NCBI GenBank assembly: GCA_913063155.1 | Contig: CAJXYU010000006.1 | Location: 214,432 to 278,431, forward strand | DNA length: 64,000 nt | DNA from: an uncultured Desulfovibrio sp. | GTDB lineage: Bacteria; Desulfobacterota; Desulfovibrionia; Desulfovibrionales; Desulfovibrionaceae | Reading direction: 5' to 3' | Shown here: positions 18,115 through 26,256 of the stretch, piece after piece | How positions within the stretch are numbered: the stretch's first letter is position 1 | Layout of the letters: each line of letters begins with the position of its first letter | The notes under the pieces: generated by a model | What the model saw: only the letters and a program-made list of their open reading frames with translations | Databases searched by the model: none | Told to the model about the DNA's origin: nothing | Translations under genes and position numbers: made by a program

Positions 18115-18975
18115 TTGACGATCGCACCCACCATGAAAAAAAGCATGCCGCTTTTGCTCGGCATGCTTTTGTCCCTGTGCCTCGCCGCACAGGCTAGCGC
18201 CCATTCCCTGTATATACAGGCCGCGCGATATCACGTTTCCGAGGGCAAGGCCTCTCCCCTCTTTTTCTGCTACGGCCACCACATCCCGGTGGACGACGCC
18301 ATCCGCAGGCAAAAGCTCATGAACATCCAGGTGCGCCAGCCCGACGGCCGCATAACCGAGATCCCGTTGCGCGATGAAAAGTCCCTGCACTCCTATCTGG
18401 TGGAATACGACATGCCGGGCACCTATGCCCTCATGGCCGAAACCACGCCGGGGCACTTCACCAAGTGGGTGGACAAGAAAGGGCGGCCGCGCCACTCCAT
18501 CAAGCCCCTTTCCGCCGTGGCCGACAAGGCTTCCAAAATCGAGATGAGCGTCTTCAGCAGGCAATGGACCAAGACCTACGTAACCTGCGAAAAACCGTCC
18601 GAAAAATTCCCGGGGGTTCTGGGCCTGCCCCTGGAGTTGACGCCCGCGCTGGACCCCGCCACATGGAAGCGGGGAGACATGGCGGAATTCAAGGTTTACC
18701 GCTACGGCAGGCCGTACAACGGCGAAGGGGATTGGGACGCCACTTATATGGGCTACTCAACCCAGGCCGAAGACATGTTTCTTCAGAAGACCAGGGTGAA
18801 GGACGGCGTGATCCGCTTCAAACTGCCCACCACGGGGCGCTGGTATGTGCGTTTCTACATCAAGACCGATGCGCCCGAAAACAAGAAGCGGGAATACCTC
18901 ACTCAGAAGCTGACCACAACGCTGGTCTTCGAGATTCCCAACGAACGCCGCAAACCCAAGGTGGATTCACATTAA
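18115..18975 (+). CDS. Exported DUF4198-like protein
   Basis: A 286-residue protein with a signal peptide ending AQASAH, leaving an N-terminal His, as in the two exported proteins of the feo operon. Features include FCYGHHIPVDD with a His pair near residue 60 and long beta-rich regions ending with WYVRFYIKTDAPENKKREY. The start appears to be TTG at 18115, because AAGGAG is correctly spaced before it; the ATG at 18133 lacks a site but would give the same mature protein. It lies 13 bases after the Fur-family gene. It probably works in periplasmic metal handling; no catalytic role can be seen. Confidence 0.8.
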   Translation: MTIAPTMKKSMPLLLGMLLSLCLAAQASAHSLYIQAARYHVSEGKASPLFFCYGHHIPVDDAIRRQKLMNIQVRQPDGRITEIPLRDEKSLHSYLVEYDMPGTYALMAETTPGHFTKWVDKKGRPRHSIKPLSAVADKASKIEMSVFSRQWTKTYVTCEKPSEKFPGVLGLPLELTPALDPATWKRGDMAEFKVYRYGRPYNGEGDWDATYMGYSTQAEDMFLQKTRVKDGVIRFKLPTTGRWYVRFYIKTDAPENKKREYLTQKLTTTLVFEIPNERRKPKVDSH

Positions 18976-19027
18976 AAAAAAACAGGAAAGCCCCTTTTGA
19001 GAAACGGCTTCCCTTTCAAAAAAAAAC

Positions 19028-19066
19028 AATGAGAAGCCGTCCTGCAAACAGGGCGGCTTCTCATTT
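19028..19066 (+). terminator. Strong rho-independent terminator
   Basis: The stem GAGAAGCCGTCCTG/CAGGGCGGCTTCTC (one G:T pair) has a CAAA loop and is followed by ATTTC. It ends the fur/DUF4198 transcript. AAT/ATT extensions make it usable in both directions, facing the convergent second Fur gene. Confidence 0.88.
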
Positions 19067-19151
19067 CATCTCGTGAGCGGCGCAAAGGGACGGAAACGCC
19101 TGTTTTCCGACCGCGCCCCAAAAAAGTGCCGTGTCGGGCGCCTGGTCCGGC

Positions 19152-19592
19152 TCAGTGTCCCCCCTTTTCGTCGCACTCCGGGCAAATTCCGTACAGCAGC
19201 ATGCGGTGGTTCTGAAGTTCAAAACCGTTTTCCCGGGCCAGTTGCCTCTGGCGCTCCTCAATCTCGGCGTCCATGATTTCCACTTTGCGGTTGCAGACGA
19301 TGCAGATGAGGTGGTCATGGTGCTCGTGCCCGTAGTTGTGCTCATAAAGCGACACCCCGTCCCCCGGATCGAACGCATCGGCCAGCCCGGAGTCCGTGAG
19401 CAACTTGAGAGTCCGATAAACCGTGGCCAGACCGATGGCCGGGTCGCGCTGCCTGACCTTGGTAAACAGCTCCTCGGAAGTGAAATGCCCTTCCTCACTC
19501 AAAAAGGCGTCCACGATCATGGCCCGCTGAGGGGTCATGCTCAAACCATTGTCGCGCAGGTAATCCATGAACACTTCATGCGCCTGTTTCAT
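19152..19592 (-). CDS. Fur/PerR-family regulator
   Basis: A 146-residue Fur-family protein with a canonical metal site: winged helix MTPQRAMIVDAFLSEEGHFT and GLATVYRTLKLLTDSGL, then YGHEHHDHLICIVC, and a zinc pair CIVC/CPEC. This is closer to standard Fur than the gene at 17667. The ATG at 19592 has GGAAGGAAG upstream. It is the last gene of the MoxR/VWA operon, 31 bases after the preceding stop, so it may be produced together with those proteins and feed back on the box at 22436. Confidence 0.9.
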   Translation of the reverse strand: MKQAHEVFMDYLRDNGLSMTPQRAMIVDAFLSEEGHFTSEELFTKVRQRDPAIGLATVYRTLKLLTDSGLADAFDPGDGVSLYEHNYGHEHHDHLICIVCNRKVEIMDAEIEERQRQLARENGFELQNHRMLLYGICPECDEKGGH

Positions 19593-19623
19593 ACTTCCTT
19601 CCTTTCTCTTGAAAAATTCTCCG

Positions 19624-20082
19624 CTAGAAGCCGACCGCCTGCAGAAAGCGTTGGGCGGCCACACCCCCGGCAATATATTTTCTGGCTTCCTCGGAAAGCT
19701 CCATCCGCCCTTCGCACTCGACGGGTCGACTGTCGTAGGCGCTTTTCAGCACCAACTCGAACTGTTTGCGCAGTCGGACAAAGGACTCCTCGATCTCGGG
19801 GTATTCGCCGCTTTCCCGCCAGGACAGGCGAAGCGTGTCGCAAATCTCCCCCAGCTTGTGATCCGGTGTCAGCAGCCGGTAATTTTCCCCTGAGCCGCCC
19901 CTGCGTTCGGCCTGATTCGGATAGCAGTAGGAGCGCCAACCGTCGGCAGGACGCTCGATACAACTCTCCATGACCACCTGGGGTACGGCCAGATCCCGCT
20001 CGAAATCCTCAAGCCGTATGGTGTAGCTGAGCAGGGGGCGATGATTGCCCCGCTTCTTGGTCACTTTCCATTCGATGATCAT
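19624..20082 (-). CDS. Conserved-looking hypothetical protein of the MoxR/VWA operon
   Basis: A soluble 152-residue protein that I do not recognise. It begins MIIEWKVTKKRGNHRP, contains RLRKQFELVLKSAYDSRPVE and ends with a helical segment. There are no membrane segments and no Cys cluster. The start overlaps the VWA gene stop (ATGA), with GGAGG inside that gene, so it is translated together with the VWA protein and is probably a partner or substrate of the MoxR/VWA pair. The longer frame to 20199 lies inside the VWA gene and is ignored. Confidence 0.65.
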   Translation of the reverse strand: MIIEWKVTKKRGNHRPLLSYTIRLEDFERDLAVPQVVMESCIERPADGWRSYCYPNQAERRGGSGENYRLLTPDHKLGEICDTLRLSWRESGEYPEIEESFVRLRKQFELVLKSAYDSRPVECEGRMELSEEARKYIAGGVAAQRFLQAVGF

Positions 20083-21422
20083 CCCACACCTCCTTGCGGA
20101 ATATCGATGACGTCGCCGAAGGGCGGCGCACCGCCCGCCCCGCCGATTCGCGCCCAGAGCACAGGGTACCCGGGCTCCTGCTCCGGGTAGCTGCGGCACT
20201 CCAGGTCGCTGAGATACACGAGACAGGACGGTGTGCAGCCGTGCTCACTCACCCACCGGAACACGGGCCTGAAGTCCGTGCCTCCGCCGCCCGAGGGTTC
20301 AAGCAGCAGGGGAAGCTCATCACGACGAAAAACCTGCTCGCCCGCAACCTCGCGGTCGCACCAAAGGACCCTCACCGTGGTATCGAAATATTCCAGCACC
20401 GAGGAGAGTTCCGCGGAAAATTGTTCCAGCTCCCCGGGGGCGATGCTGCCCGAGGTGTCCACGGCGATGACAACCTCGGGCAGCTCGCGTTGCGCAAGAC
20501 TCGGAAGCAAAATATTCATGTGCACGTACCGCCGGTTTGGCGGAATCCAGGCGTAGTCGTTGCGGGCATGTGTATTGATGAAACGCTCCAACAGTTCGCG
20601 CCAGTCCAACCGGGGTTGGAGCAACCGCTCCACCAGCCGCTCCAGCCCGCCGGGCAGATCGCCCATGTCACGGGTCTGGTTGACGGCCTGGGCCAGGGCG
20701 ATAAGCCACTGTTCGTCGGTCTCGTCGCTGCCCTCGGGGCTGCCGCCATTGTCTCCGTCCCCGTCACGCACCTCCCCACTGCCTCCCGGATCTCCGCTCC
20801 CCTGTTCATCTTCCTGTGACACATCGTCCAGGGCGTCGTCGCCGCTGTCCGGTTCCTCGCCCGGGGCCTGAGCATCACCGTCCGCACCCTCGGCTTTCTG
20901 TTCTTTCCCGTCCGGATCTTCCCGACCGGTTTCGCCTTCCTTGCCCTTGAGACCCTGCGGGTCCACCTCCCCCTTGTCCGGCCCGTCGCCGCCTTCGCTG
21001 ATCATGCCGTCCCCCCCCTGCAGTAAGGCCAATTCGGAGTAGATCTCGTCGGCGGTCAGGCCATGGTAAGCGGAGTCGTCCAGATACCCCGGCGGCAAAG
21101 TGAGCCCGGCTTCCATGAGAATCCAGTTAATGGCATGGTCGCAGGCCATGTTCCACAAATCATGATCCCGCCCCCTGCGTCTCTTGTGATGCTGGCAGGC
21201 CGGATGCATGACCGTATGGGCCAGGAGCCCCATGGCCGCCTCGTCCGAAAGACCGGCCACATAATGAGGATTGAACCCGAGCACACGGCCGTTGGTCCAG
21301 GCGGTCCGGCAAGTGCTGTCCACACGCGGTTCCATGCGCAAACACAGGGAACCGAAGAACGGCTGGTCCAACAGCAGCGAGACACGCGCCTTGAGCAGCT
21401 TGCGGCGGGCGGAATCGGTCAT
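20079..21422 (-). CDS. DUF2201/VWA-like putative metallopeptidase
   Basis: A 447-residue protein with two parts. Residues 1-135 match the DUF2201 N-terminal domain; the segment LLAHTVMHPACQHHKRR resembles a degenerate zinc-peptidase helix (H-x3-H). A very acidic low-complexity linker of about 90 residues (Glu, Asp, Gly, Ser) follows. The C-terminal 170 residues form a VWA domain with the metal-ion-dependent site start VVIAVDTSGSI. Such proteins work with MoxR AAA+ ATPases as chaperone or metal-insertion pairs. The MoxR gene is 3 bases upstream. The target is not evident from the sequence. Confidence 0.85.
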   Translation of the reverse strand: MTDSARRKLLKARVSLLLDQPFFGSLCLRMEPRVDSTCRTAWTNGRVLGFNPHYVAGLSDEAAMGLLAHTVMHPACQHHKRRRGRDHDLWNMACDHAINWILMEAGLTLPPGYLDDSAYHGLTADEIYSELALLQGGDGMISEGGDGPDKGEVDPQGLKGKEGETGREDPDGKEQKAEGADGDAQAPGEEPDSGDDALDDVSQEDEQGSGDPGGSGEVRDGDGDNGGSPEGSDETDEQWLIALAQAVNQTRDMGDLPGGLERLVERLLQPRLDWRELLERFINTHARNDYAWIPPNRRYVHMNILLPSLAQRELPEVVIAVDTSGSIAPGELEQFSAELSSVLEYFDTTVRVLWCDREVAGEQVFRRDELPLLLEPSGGGGTDFRPVFRWVSEHGCTPSCLVYLSDLECRSYPEQEPGYPVLWARIGGAGGAPPFGDVIDIPQGGVG

Positions 21423-21425
21423 GGC

Positions 21426-22409
21426 TTAAAAAAGCACCGCCGAATTGTCGGCGGCCCAACGGGAAAAGGCCGGAGAATTCACTATGACGCGATCCGCGCG
21501 AATGGAGTCGCGCACCAACAGTACGCCGAACTCCGACGGCAGACGCGAGGCATAAGTTATGATGCTCTCGGCCGTATTTTCGGCCGCCTTCCGGGCCAGT
21601 ACCTCACACAGGGCGTAGATGGTGGCGGGGTCCTCAGGCACCACGGAAGTCAGGGGGGCGGCCAGAATCCGGTCCGGGTCGGGCAGTTCGCGGAATACCT
21701 TGCAGAAACCGGAGAATTCCGCAGCCGCTCCCTCGCCCACGGCCCCTTTCACCAGGTCATACTCAATGTCCGGTGGCGGGGAACAGGAAAGCATACGGCC
21801 CACGAACTCCCAGGAACGCGGTGACGGGAAAGCCTTTTCGCTGCCCTGGGGGTCGAAGTTATGCAGAAGGTTCGGGCGAAAACGGATGAATGCGGTCAGT
21901 TCATTGGGAAACGCCTGATGTCCGGCCCACTCCAACCAGTCTTCCGTATGGACCTCGAAGTCGAGATGCACGAAACGGTTGGCCAGGGCGGAAGGCATAC
22001 GATGAGTCACTGCGCGGTCGGTCTCGCGGTTTCCTGCGGCCACCACGGACCAGCCCTCTGGCAATTCGTATTCCCCCACCTTGCGGTCCAGCACCAGTTG
22101 GTAGCAGGCCGCCTGCACCAGAGGCGGAGCGGCATTAAGCTCATCCAGGAACAAAACGCCCCGGCCGGCTTCGGGGAGAAAGGACGGCGGAATCCAACGA
22201 GCCGTCTTGTCCTCGCCGATGGTCGGCAGGCCGCGCAGGTCCACCGGGTCCAGAAGTACGGCCCGGATATCCACCAATTCCACGCCCATGTCTTCAGCGA
22301 CCTGGGTCACCACCTGGCTTTTGCCCACACCCGGGGGCCCCCAGACAAAGACAGGCTGACCTGCGGGAATAAGAGATTTCAATGCACTGGCTATATTTTT
22401 CGGTCTCAT
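21426..22409 (-). CDS. MoxR-type AAA+ ATPase
   Basis: A 327-residue AAA+ ATPase. The Walker A is VWGPPGVGKSQVV near residue 23, Walker B is GVLFLDELNAAPP near 87, and AAGNRETDRAV is sensor 1; the VKGAVGEGAAAEF region belongs to the lid. MoxR proteins remodel or load metal into client complexes together with a VWA partner, which is encoded next. A Fur-like box sits 27-45 bases upstream of the start, so iron control of the operon is likely. The ribosome site is weak. Confidence 0.9.
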   Translation of the reverse strand: MRPKNIASALKSLIPAGQPVFVWGPPGVGKSQVVTQVAEDMGVELVDIRAVLLDPVDLRGLPTIGEDKTARWIPPSFLPEAGRGVLFLDELNAAPPLVQAACYQLVLDRKVGEYELPEGWSVVAAGNRETDRAVTHRMPSALANRFVHLDFEVHTEDWLEWAGHQAFPNELTAFIRFRPNLLHNFDPQGSEKAFPSPRSWEFVGRMLSCSPPPDIEYDLVKGAVGEGAAAEFSGFCKVFRELPDPDRILAAPLTSVVPEDPATIYALCEVLARKAAENTAESIITYASRLPSEFGVLLVRDSIRADRVIVNSPAFSRWAADNSAVLF

Positions 22410-22769
22410 AAAATTCTTCGATCACTTTTTGAAATATTGATTCTCAATTTCAATAAATATTAAAAAAAAATATGCTCTGTGGATCTGGTGAGCATGGTTT
22501 GTTGTCAATGGTTGCGGTTGTCGGCACAGGATCTCTCAAAACTGAAAATGGTTTGCCCCACGTCCGCTTCCTTATTCACCGCGGCACGACATGCTGATAT
22601 TGATTTTCCATCTCAATGTCAATCATCCTCATTCCTCCATACGGCCATTTATCGTGCCGGACAAAACCCGCCCCATCAGCACAGGCTTCAAGTCCGAAAC
22701 GATTACACAGTACGGCACACGGTCCGCAATCGAACCGTGTTCCGCACTTTCGAATGATATCGGGAACAA
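22410..22769. other. AT-rich intergenic region upstream of the MoxR operon
   Basis: Besides the Fur-like box at 22436-22454 I see a weaker inverted repeat around 22596-22614. No supported gene is present; open frames here have no ribosome sites or recognisable content. Confidence 0.5.
22436..22454. promoter_or_regulatory. Fur-like box upstream of MoxR operon
   Basis: ATTGATTCTCAATTTCAAT matches 15 of 18 defined positions of the Desulfovibrio-type Fur pattern ATTGAAAATNATTTTCAAT as I remember it. It lies in the AT-rich leader immediately upstream of the MoxR gene. Confidence 0.55.
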
Positions 22770-23804
22770 CTACAGGTCGGCGTTGGCGTTGACTGCCCCG
22801 GCCTTTCCCTTGACAGGCTCCCCGAGATTCTCCCTGAACCAGGAAACCACCCTGTCGATGACGGGCTTCTGGAACCAGGCGGGAGCACCGTGCTGAGCTC
22901 CCTTGAGCAGCACGTAGTCGGCCTGGTTGCCCCCCTTTCTGAGCGCCAGATAGAGCTGCTCGCTCTGCTTCGGGGACACCAGGGTGTCCCCGCTGCCGTG
23001 CATGATCAGGAAAGGCGGCTTGCCGCCTTTCACATGCCCCATGGGACTGGCTGCCAGGGCCTTTTCCGGATCACTCATGATGGAGGCCCCGGCAAAGGAT
23101 CTGAATGCCGGGCCATGCAGCAGCAGGGCTTCCGTGGCCGCAGGCGACGCATGCACCTTCCGGCTCTTCTCCGAAAATCCTTCGCCTATGGTCATCAGGT
23201 TGGAAATGCCATAAATGGTGGCCACAGCCTGTACATCCGAGGACTTGTCCAGAAACTGTCCCGTTTCGAAGGTCTTGTCGCCGTTGGTGGTCCCCACCAT
23301 CTGGGCGAGATACCCACCTGCGGAATTACCGAGAACGCCGATCCGTTTCGGGTCTATGCCCAGGTCCTCGGCATGCTCCCGCAGGTAGCGCACGGCTGAT
23401 TTGCCGTCCTCCACCAGGGCGGGGAACGTGTCCGGCACCGTGCGGTATTCGGCGGAGGCGACCACGAATCCTGCCTCGGCCAGCGCCATGCGCAACTCGC
23501 AGTATTTACCGTTGTCGGCGGCGATGAATCCTCCGCCCGGGAAGTAAACTACGGCGGGCTTGAGCTCCCTGGTGCGAGGGACCAATAACGACATCTTCAG
23601 CTGGCTCACCCCGGTTGTCCGGAATATCTGGGAATAGACCACGCCGTCGATGGCGTCGATCTGACTGCGGGTCACTTCCGGGTGCATGACTTGGGTCCCT
23701 TCGGCATACCCGGGCAGGTTTTCGTCCCCGGCCAAACTCGATTTTGATGTCGAGAACAGAAACAATATCCCAAAGGCTATGAAAGCCGCTATCTTGAAGC
23801 TCAT
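22770..23804 (-). CDS. Exported alpha/beta-hydrolase (esterase/lipase-like)
   Basis: A 344-residue protein with an N-terminal signal peptide ending near KSSLAG. The fold is of the BD-FAE/hormone-sensitive-lipase type: VVYFPGGGFIAADNG forms the oxyanion region and GVLGNSAGGYLAQ holds the nucleophile Ser. The Asp is in MHGSGDTLVSP and the His in KGAQHGAPAWF, so the triad is complete. It should hydrolyse an ester in the periplasm or outside the cell; the substrate is unknown. It stands alone on the minus strand. The neighbours give no functional hint. Confidence 0.88.
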   Translation of the reverse strand: MSFKIAAFIAFGILFLFSTSKSSLAGDENLPGYAEGTQVMHPEVTRSQIDAIDGVVYSQIFRTTGVSQLKMSLLVPRTRELKPAVVYFPGGGFIAADNGKYCELRMALAEAGFVVASAEYRTVPDTFPALVEDGKSAVRYLREHAEDLGIDPKRIGVLGNSAGGYLAQMVGTTNGDKTFETGQFLDKSSDVQAVATIYGISNLMTIGEGFSEKSRKVHASPAATEALLLHGPAFRSFAGASIMSDPEKALAASPMGHVKGGKPPFLIMHGSGDTLVSPKQSEQLYLALRKGGNQADYVLLKGAQHGAPAWFQKPVIDRVVSWFRENLGEPVKGKAGAVNANADL

Positions 23805-23998
23805 TTTTCACTCCCGTTCTGGTTGGAAGAAAGAATGCACCGGGACAGGAAATCGAAAACCGTCGCCCGGTCATGATGGTTGTTGAAGAAATTCAAAAAG
23901 GGGTTTGTCGTCCTGGACGATAATTCCCCAAGGCGGGCTCAAAGTCAAAATCGCCCGGCCGCATGAACGGCAACACCGGCGGGCAGGCGGTCGGAATT

Positions 23999-24028
23999 GC
24001 GGCCCCCACCCGTTCGGATGGGGGCCGC
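23999..24028 (-). terminator. Terminator of the flavocytochrome operon
   Basis: GCGGCCCCCA at 23999-24008 pairs perfectly with TGGGGGCCGC at 24019-24028 around a tight loop, 12 bases beyond the stop of the cytochrome b fusion gene. The following bases are only moderately T-rich. Confidence 0.7.
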
Positions 24029-24040
24029 TGTCGCGGGTTG

Positions 24041-25735
24041 TTATTCGTAATGACGTCCGGTGATCATCCCCTTGATCAGGGAGAAGACGCGTTTGCCGGT
24101 CGTCGTCATGTACACGTGCAGCATGAGGAAGGCCAGATATCCCATGGCCAGGACGAAGTGGGCCGTGGCCAGGGTGCGGGCGGATGCGCCCGGCGTCACC
24201 TTTGCGGCCAGCTCCGGAATCAGCAGGAGCAGCCCCGAGCCGAGCAGCACGAACATGCCCAGGCAGTAGACCAGCAGATAGGTCAACTGCTGTACGGGGT
24301 TCATTCGTTCTCCGGCGGTGACGTGATGCGGTTTCCCGGCACCGGAGAAAATGCCCGCCAGGTAGTAGCCCACCTGCTGTCCGAAGCGTTGCATCATGCC
24401 TCTCCGGAACGGAACATACTGACGGATTTCGCCGGTCAGCAGGCTGTACAGCAGGAAAGCCGCAAAGTGGGCCACCAGCAGGACGCCCGCCGCATCATGC
24501 ACCTCGACGCTGAACTCCATTGGCAGGCTCAAGGCCGCTCCGGAATAGTGGATGCTCAGTCCGGTCGCCAGCAGGACCAGGAAGAGCACGGCATTGACCC
24601 AGTGCAGGACGCGCACGGTCAGGGGGTAGACCATTTCGCCGGGCATATCCTTATCGCCATCGGCGCGGCCGCCGAGAACCACCCGCAGGAGCCCATGAAC
24701 CAAAAGTGCGGCCAACACGCAGATCAGGAAGAGGTTGGCCTTGCCGTCCAGAGCGGCGGTCTGTCCCAGGCCGGGCACATATGCGCTACCGAACGCGAGA
24801 ACAACCTCTTCTTCGGGCACGATCCGGGTGACGATAGGACCGTTGCCGTCGAGGGTGATGTCGGCCTTGCGCATCTTGACAATCAATTCGGCGTCGTCGA
24901 AGAAGCCTTTGCCGACATACGCGCCGCCGCCCTGCTGAACGTCCGTATAGTGGGCGACCCGCTTGACGAAGAAGGAATCCTTTTCCGTGTGGCAGGCCTT
25001 GCAGTCACGCAACGCCTTTTCCTTGGGCAGAATCTGGTGCACACGGCTCTCACCGCCTCCCACCGGGGTGTGGCACTCCACGCAACGGACGCCGGCGAAG
25101 TGACGGTCGCGATACGGCAGGAACTCGTGGGAGAGGTTCTGCGTATACACGGCGCGGCCGGTCAACTCCTTGTACCGGATGGCGCTGGTATGGCAGTCCA
25201 CGCAGGCCTTGTTGCTGTCCTCCACCGAGCCCGCGTAGGAATCCAGGGCCGTCACGCGCTGCTGCGTATGGGGATCATGGCAGTCCGTGCAGGTGACCTT
25301 GGCCCCCAGCTTTTCGAAGTGCCTGCTTTTGCCAAGCTGCCGGCGGATATGGTCGAAGGTCTTGTCGTGGCAGTTCATGCAGGACGGCAGGGCGCCGCGG
25401 TCCAGCCTGTGCGGGATGTCCTTGAAGTCCCCGGCCTTGGCCTTGGGGGCGTGGCAGACCACGCAACCCATCTTGCCGTGCACGCTGCGGCCGAACGCCT
25501 TCTCCGGGACATGAATCTTCAGGCCGGAACCGCGTTCGGTAACGGGCCTGAGGTCCGCCTTGGAATGGCATCCGAGGCAGGTGTCCTTTCGCACGCCTTC
25601 GGGAAACACCGGCGCGGCGGACGCATGGGGCGTCTCGACATTGCCGCCTCCCGTGGCCGCCCATGCTGCGGGCAGCAATGCCACACACAGCAGGAACGCC
25701 GTAACTACTAATAAACATTGACGGTATATTTTCAC
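24041..25735 (-). CDS. Heptahaem cytochrome c fused to membrane cytochrome b
   Basis: A 564-residue fusion. After a signal peptide come seven CXXCH haem c sites (CLGCH, CVVCH, CMNCH, CTDCH, CVDCH, CVECH, CKACH) within the first 300 residues. A C-terminal membrane domain with about five helices resembles the cytochrome b561/formate-dehydrogenase gamma type and contains candidate haem b histidines (RVLHWVNAV, EVHDAAGV, MLHVY). It probably oxidises menaquinol and passes electrons through the periplasmic haems to the tetrahaem protein and flavoprotein encoded upstream. The GTG at 25735 is chosen because GGAGG is 5 bases upstream; an earlier GTG at 25768 lacks a site. Confidence 0.88.
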   Translation of the reverse strand: MKIYRQCLLVVTAFLLCVALLPAAWAATGGGNVETPHASAAPVFPEGVRKDTCLGCHSKADLRPVTERGSGLKIHVPEKAFGRSVHGKMGCVVCHAPKAKAGDFKDIPHRLDRGALPSCMNCHDKTFDHIRRQLGKSRHFEKLGAKVTCTDCHDPHTQQRVTALDSYAGSVEDSNKACVDCHTSAIRYKELTGRAVYTQNLSHEFLPYRDRHFAGVRCVECHTPVGGGESRVHQILPKEKALRDCKACHTEKDSFFVKRVAHYTDVQQGGGAYVGKGFFDDAELIVKMRKADITLDGNGPIVTRIVPEEEVVLAFGSAYVPGLGQTAALDGKANLFLICVLAALLVHGLLRVVLGGRADGDKDMPGEMVYPLTVRVLHWVNAVLFLVLLATGLSIHYSGAALSLPMEFSVEVHDAAGVLLVAHFAAFLLYSLLTGEIRQYVPFRRGMMQRFGQQVGYYLAGIFSGAGKPHHVTAGERMNPVQQLTYLLVYCLGMFVLLGSGLLLLIPELAAKVTPGASARTLATAHFVLAMGYLAFLMLHVYMTTTGKRVFSLIKGMITGRHYE

Positions 25736-25771
25736 AATTGCCTCCAGTGCGGAATTCCTTTGTTCCACAAC

Positions 25772-26251
25772 CTACTTTTTGAAGTTCTCAAAAGTGAAGC
25801 TATGACAATCGGCGCACAACACTTTGGAGGGTTGGTGCTCTTTGTGGCAGGTCGTGCACGGCACATAGGTTCCGTAATGCGGGGCATTGTGCGGGTTGCG
25901 CTCCAGCTTGGCGGTCACTTTCGCCATCTGCTGCGGAGTGCCGTGACAACGAATGCAGTTGGCGTCGTCCGGCGGAGCAGTGGGAGCCTCCCCGGAATGG
26001 CACAACTGGCAGTTGTTCCCGTTCTGATGAATTTTCTTGTGATAGTCCTTGAGGGTGCGTTCCCCCAGCATGATGCGGGTCGATTCGGCCAATTGGGCGG
26101 CTGCCGAGGGATTGTACCCCACCTCGTCCAGCTTTTTCCCGTCGGGGCCCACCTGAGAAGAAGGCGTCTGGGAATCGCCGCCGCTGGCGAAGACGCCCCA
26201 AGCACCGACGCACAAGACCATGACGGCGGCAAGAATGGTCAATCGTTTCAT
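25772..26251 (-). CDS. Periplasmic tetrahaem cytochrome c
   Basis: A 159-residue protein with a signal peptide and four CXXCH motifs: CQLCH at 81, CIRCH at 99, CTTCH at 132 and CADCH at 146. The arrangement recalls the N-terminal haem domain of flavocytochrome c fumarate reductases of Shewanella, here as a separate protein. It lies between the flavoprotein gene (5 bases upstream) and the cytochrome b fusion. It most likely relays electrons from the membrane cytochrome to the flavin subunit. Confidence 0.88.
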   Translation of the reverse strand: MKRLTILAAVMVLCVGAWGVFASGGDSQTPSSQVGPDGKKLDEVGYNPSAAAQLAESTRIMLGERTLKDYHKKIHQNGNNCQLCHSGEAPTAPPDDANCIRCHGTPQQMAKVTAKLERNPHNAPHYGTYVPCTTCHKEHQPSKVLCADCHSFTFENFKK

Positions 26252-26256
26252 CTCTC

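Noticed and set aside
22596..22614. Second Fur-like site upstream of the MoxR operon
   Set aside because: Only about 12 of 18 positions fit the pattern; too weak to list.
23963..25711. 582-codon plus-strand frame opposite the cytochrome b fusion gene
   Set aside because: His/Gln-rich antisense translation of the haem-binding coding sequence; no support as a gene.
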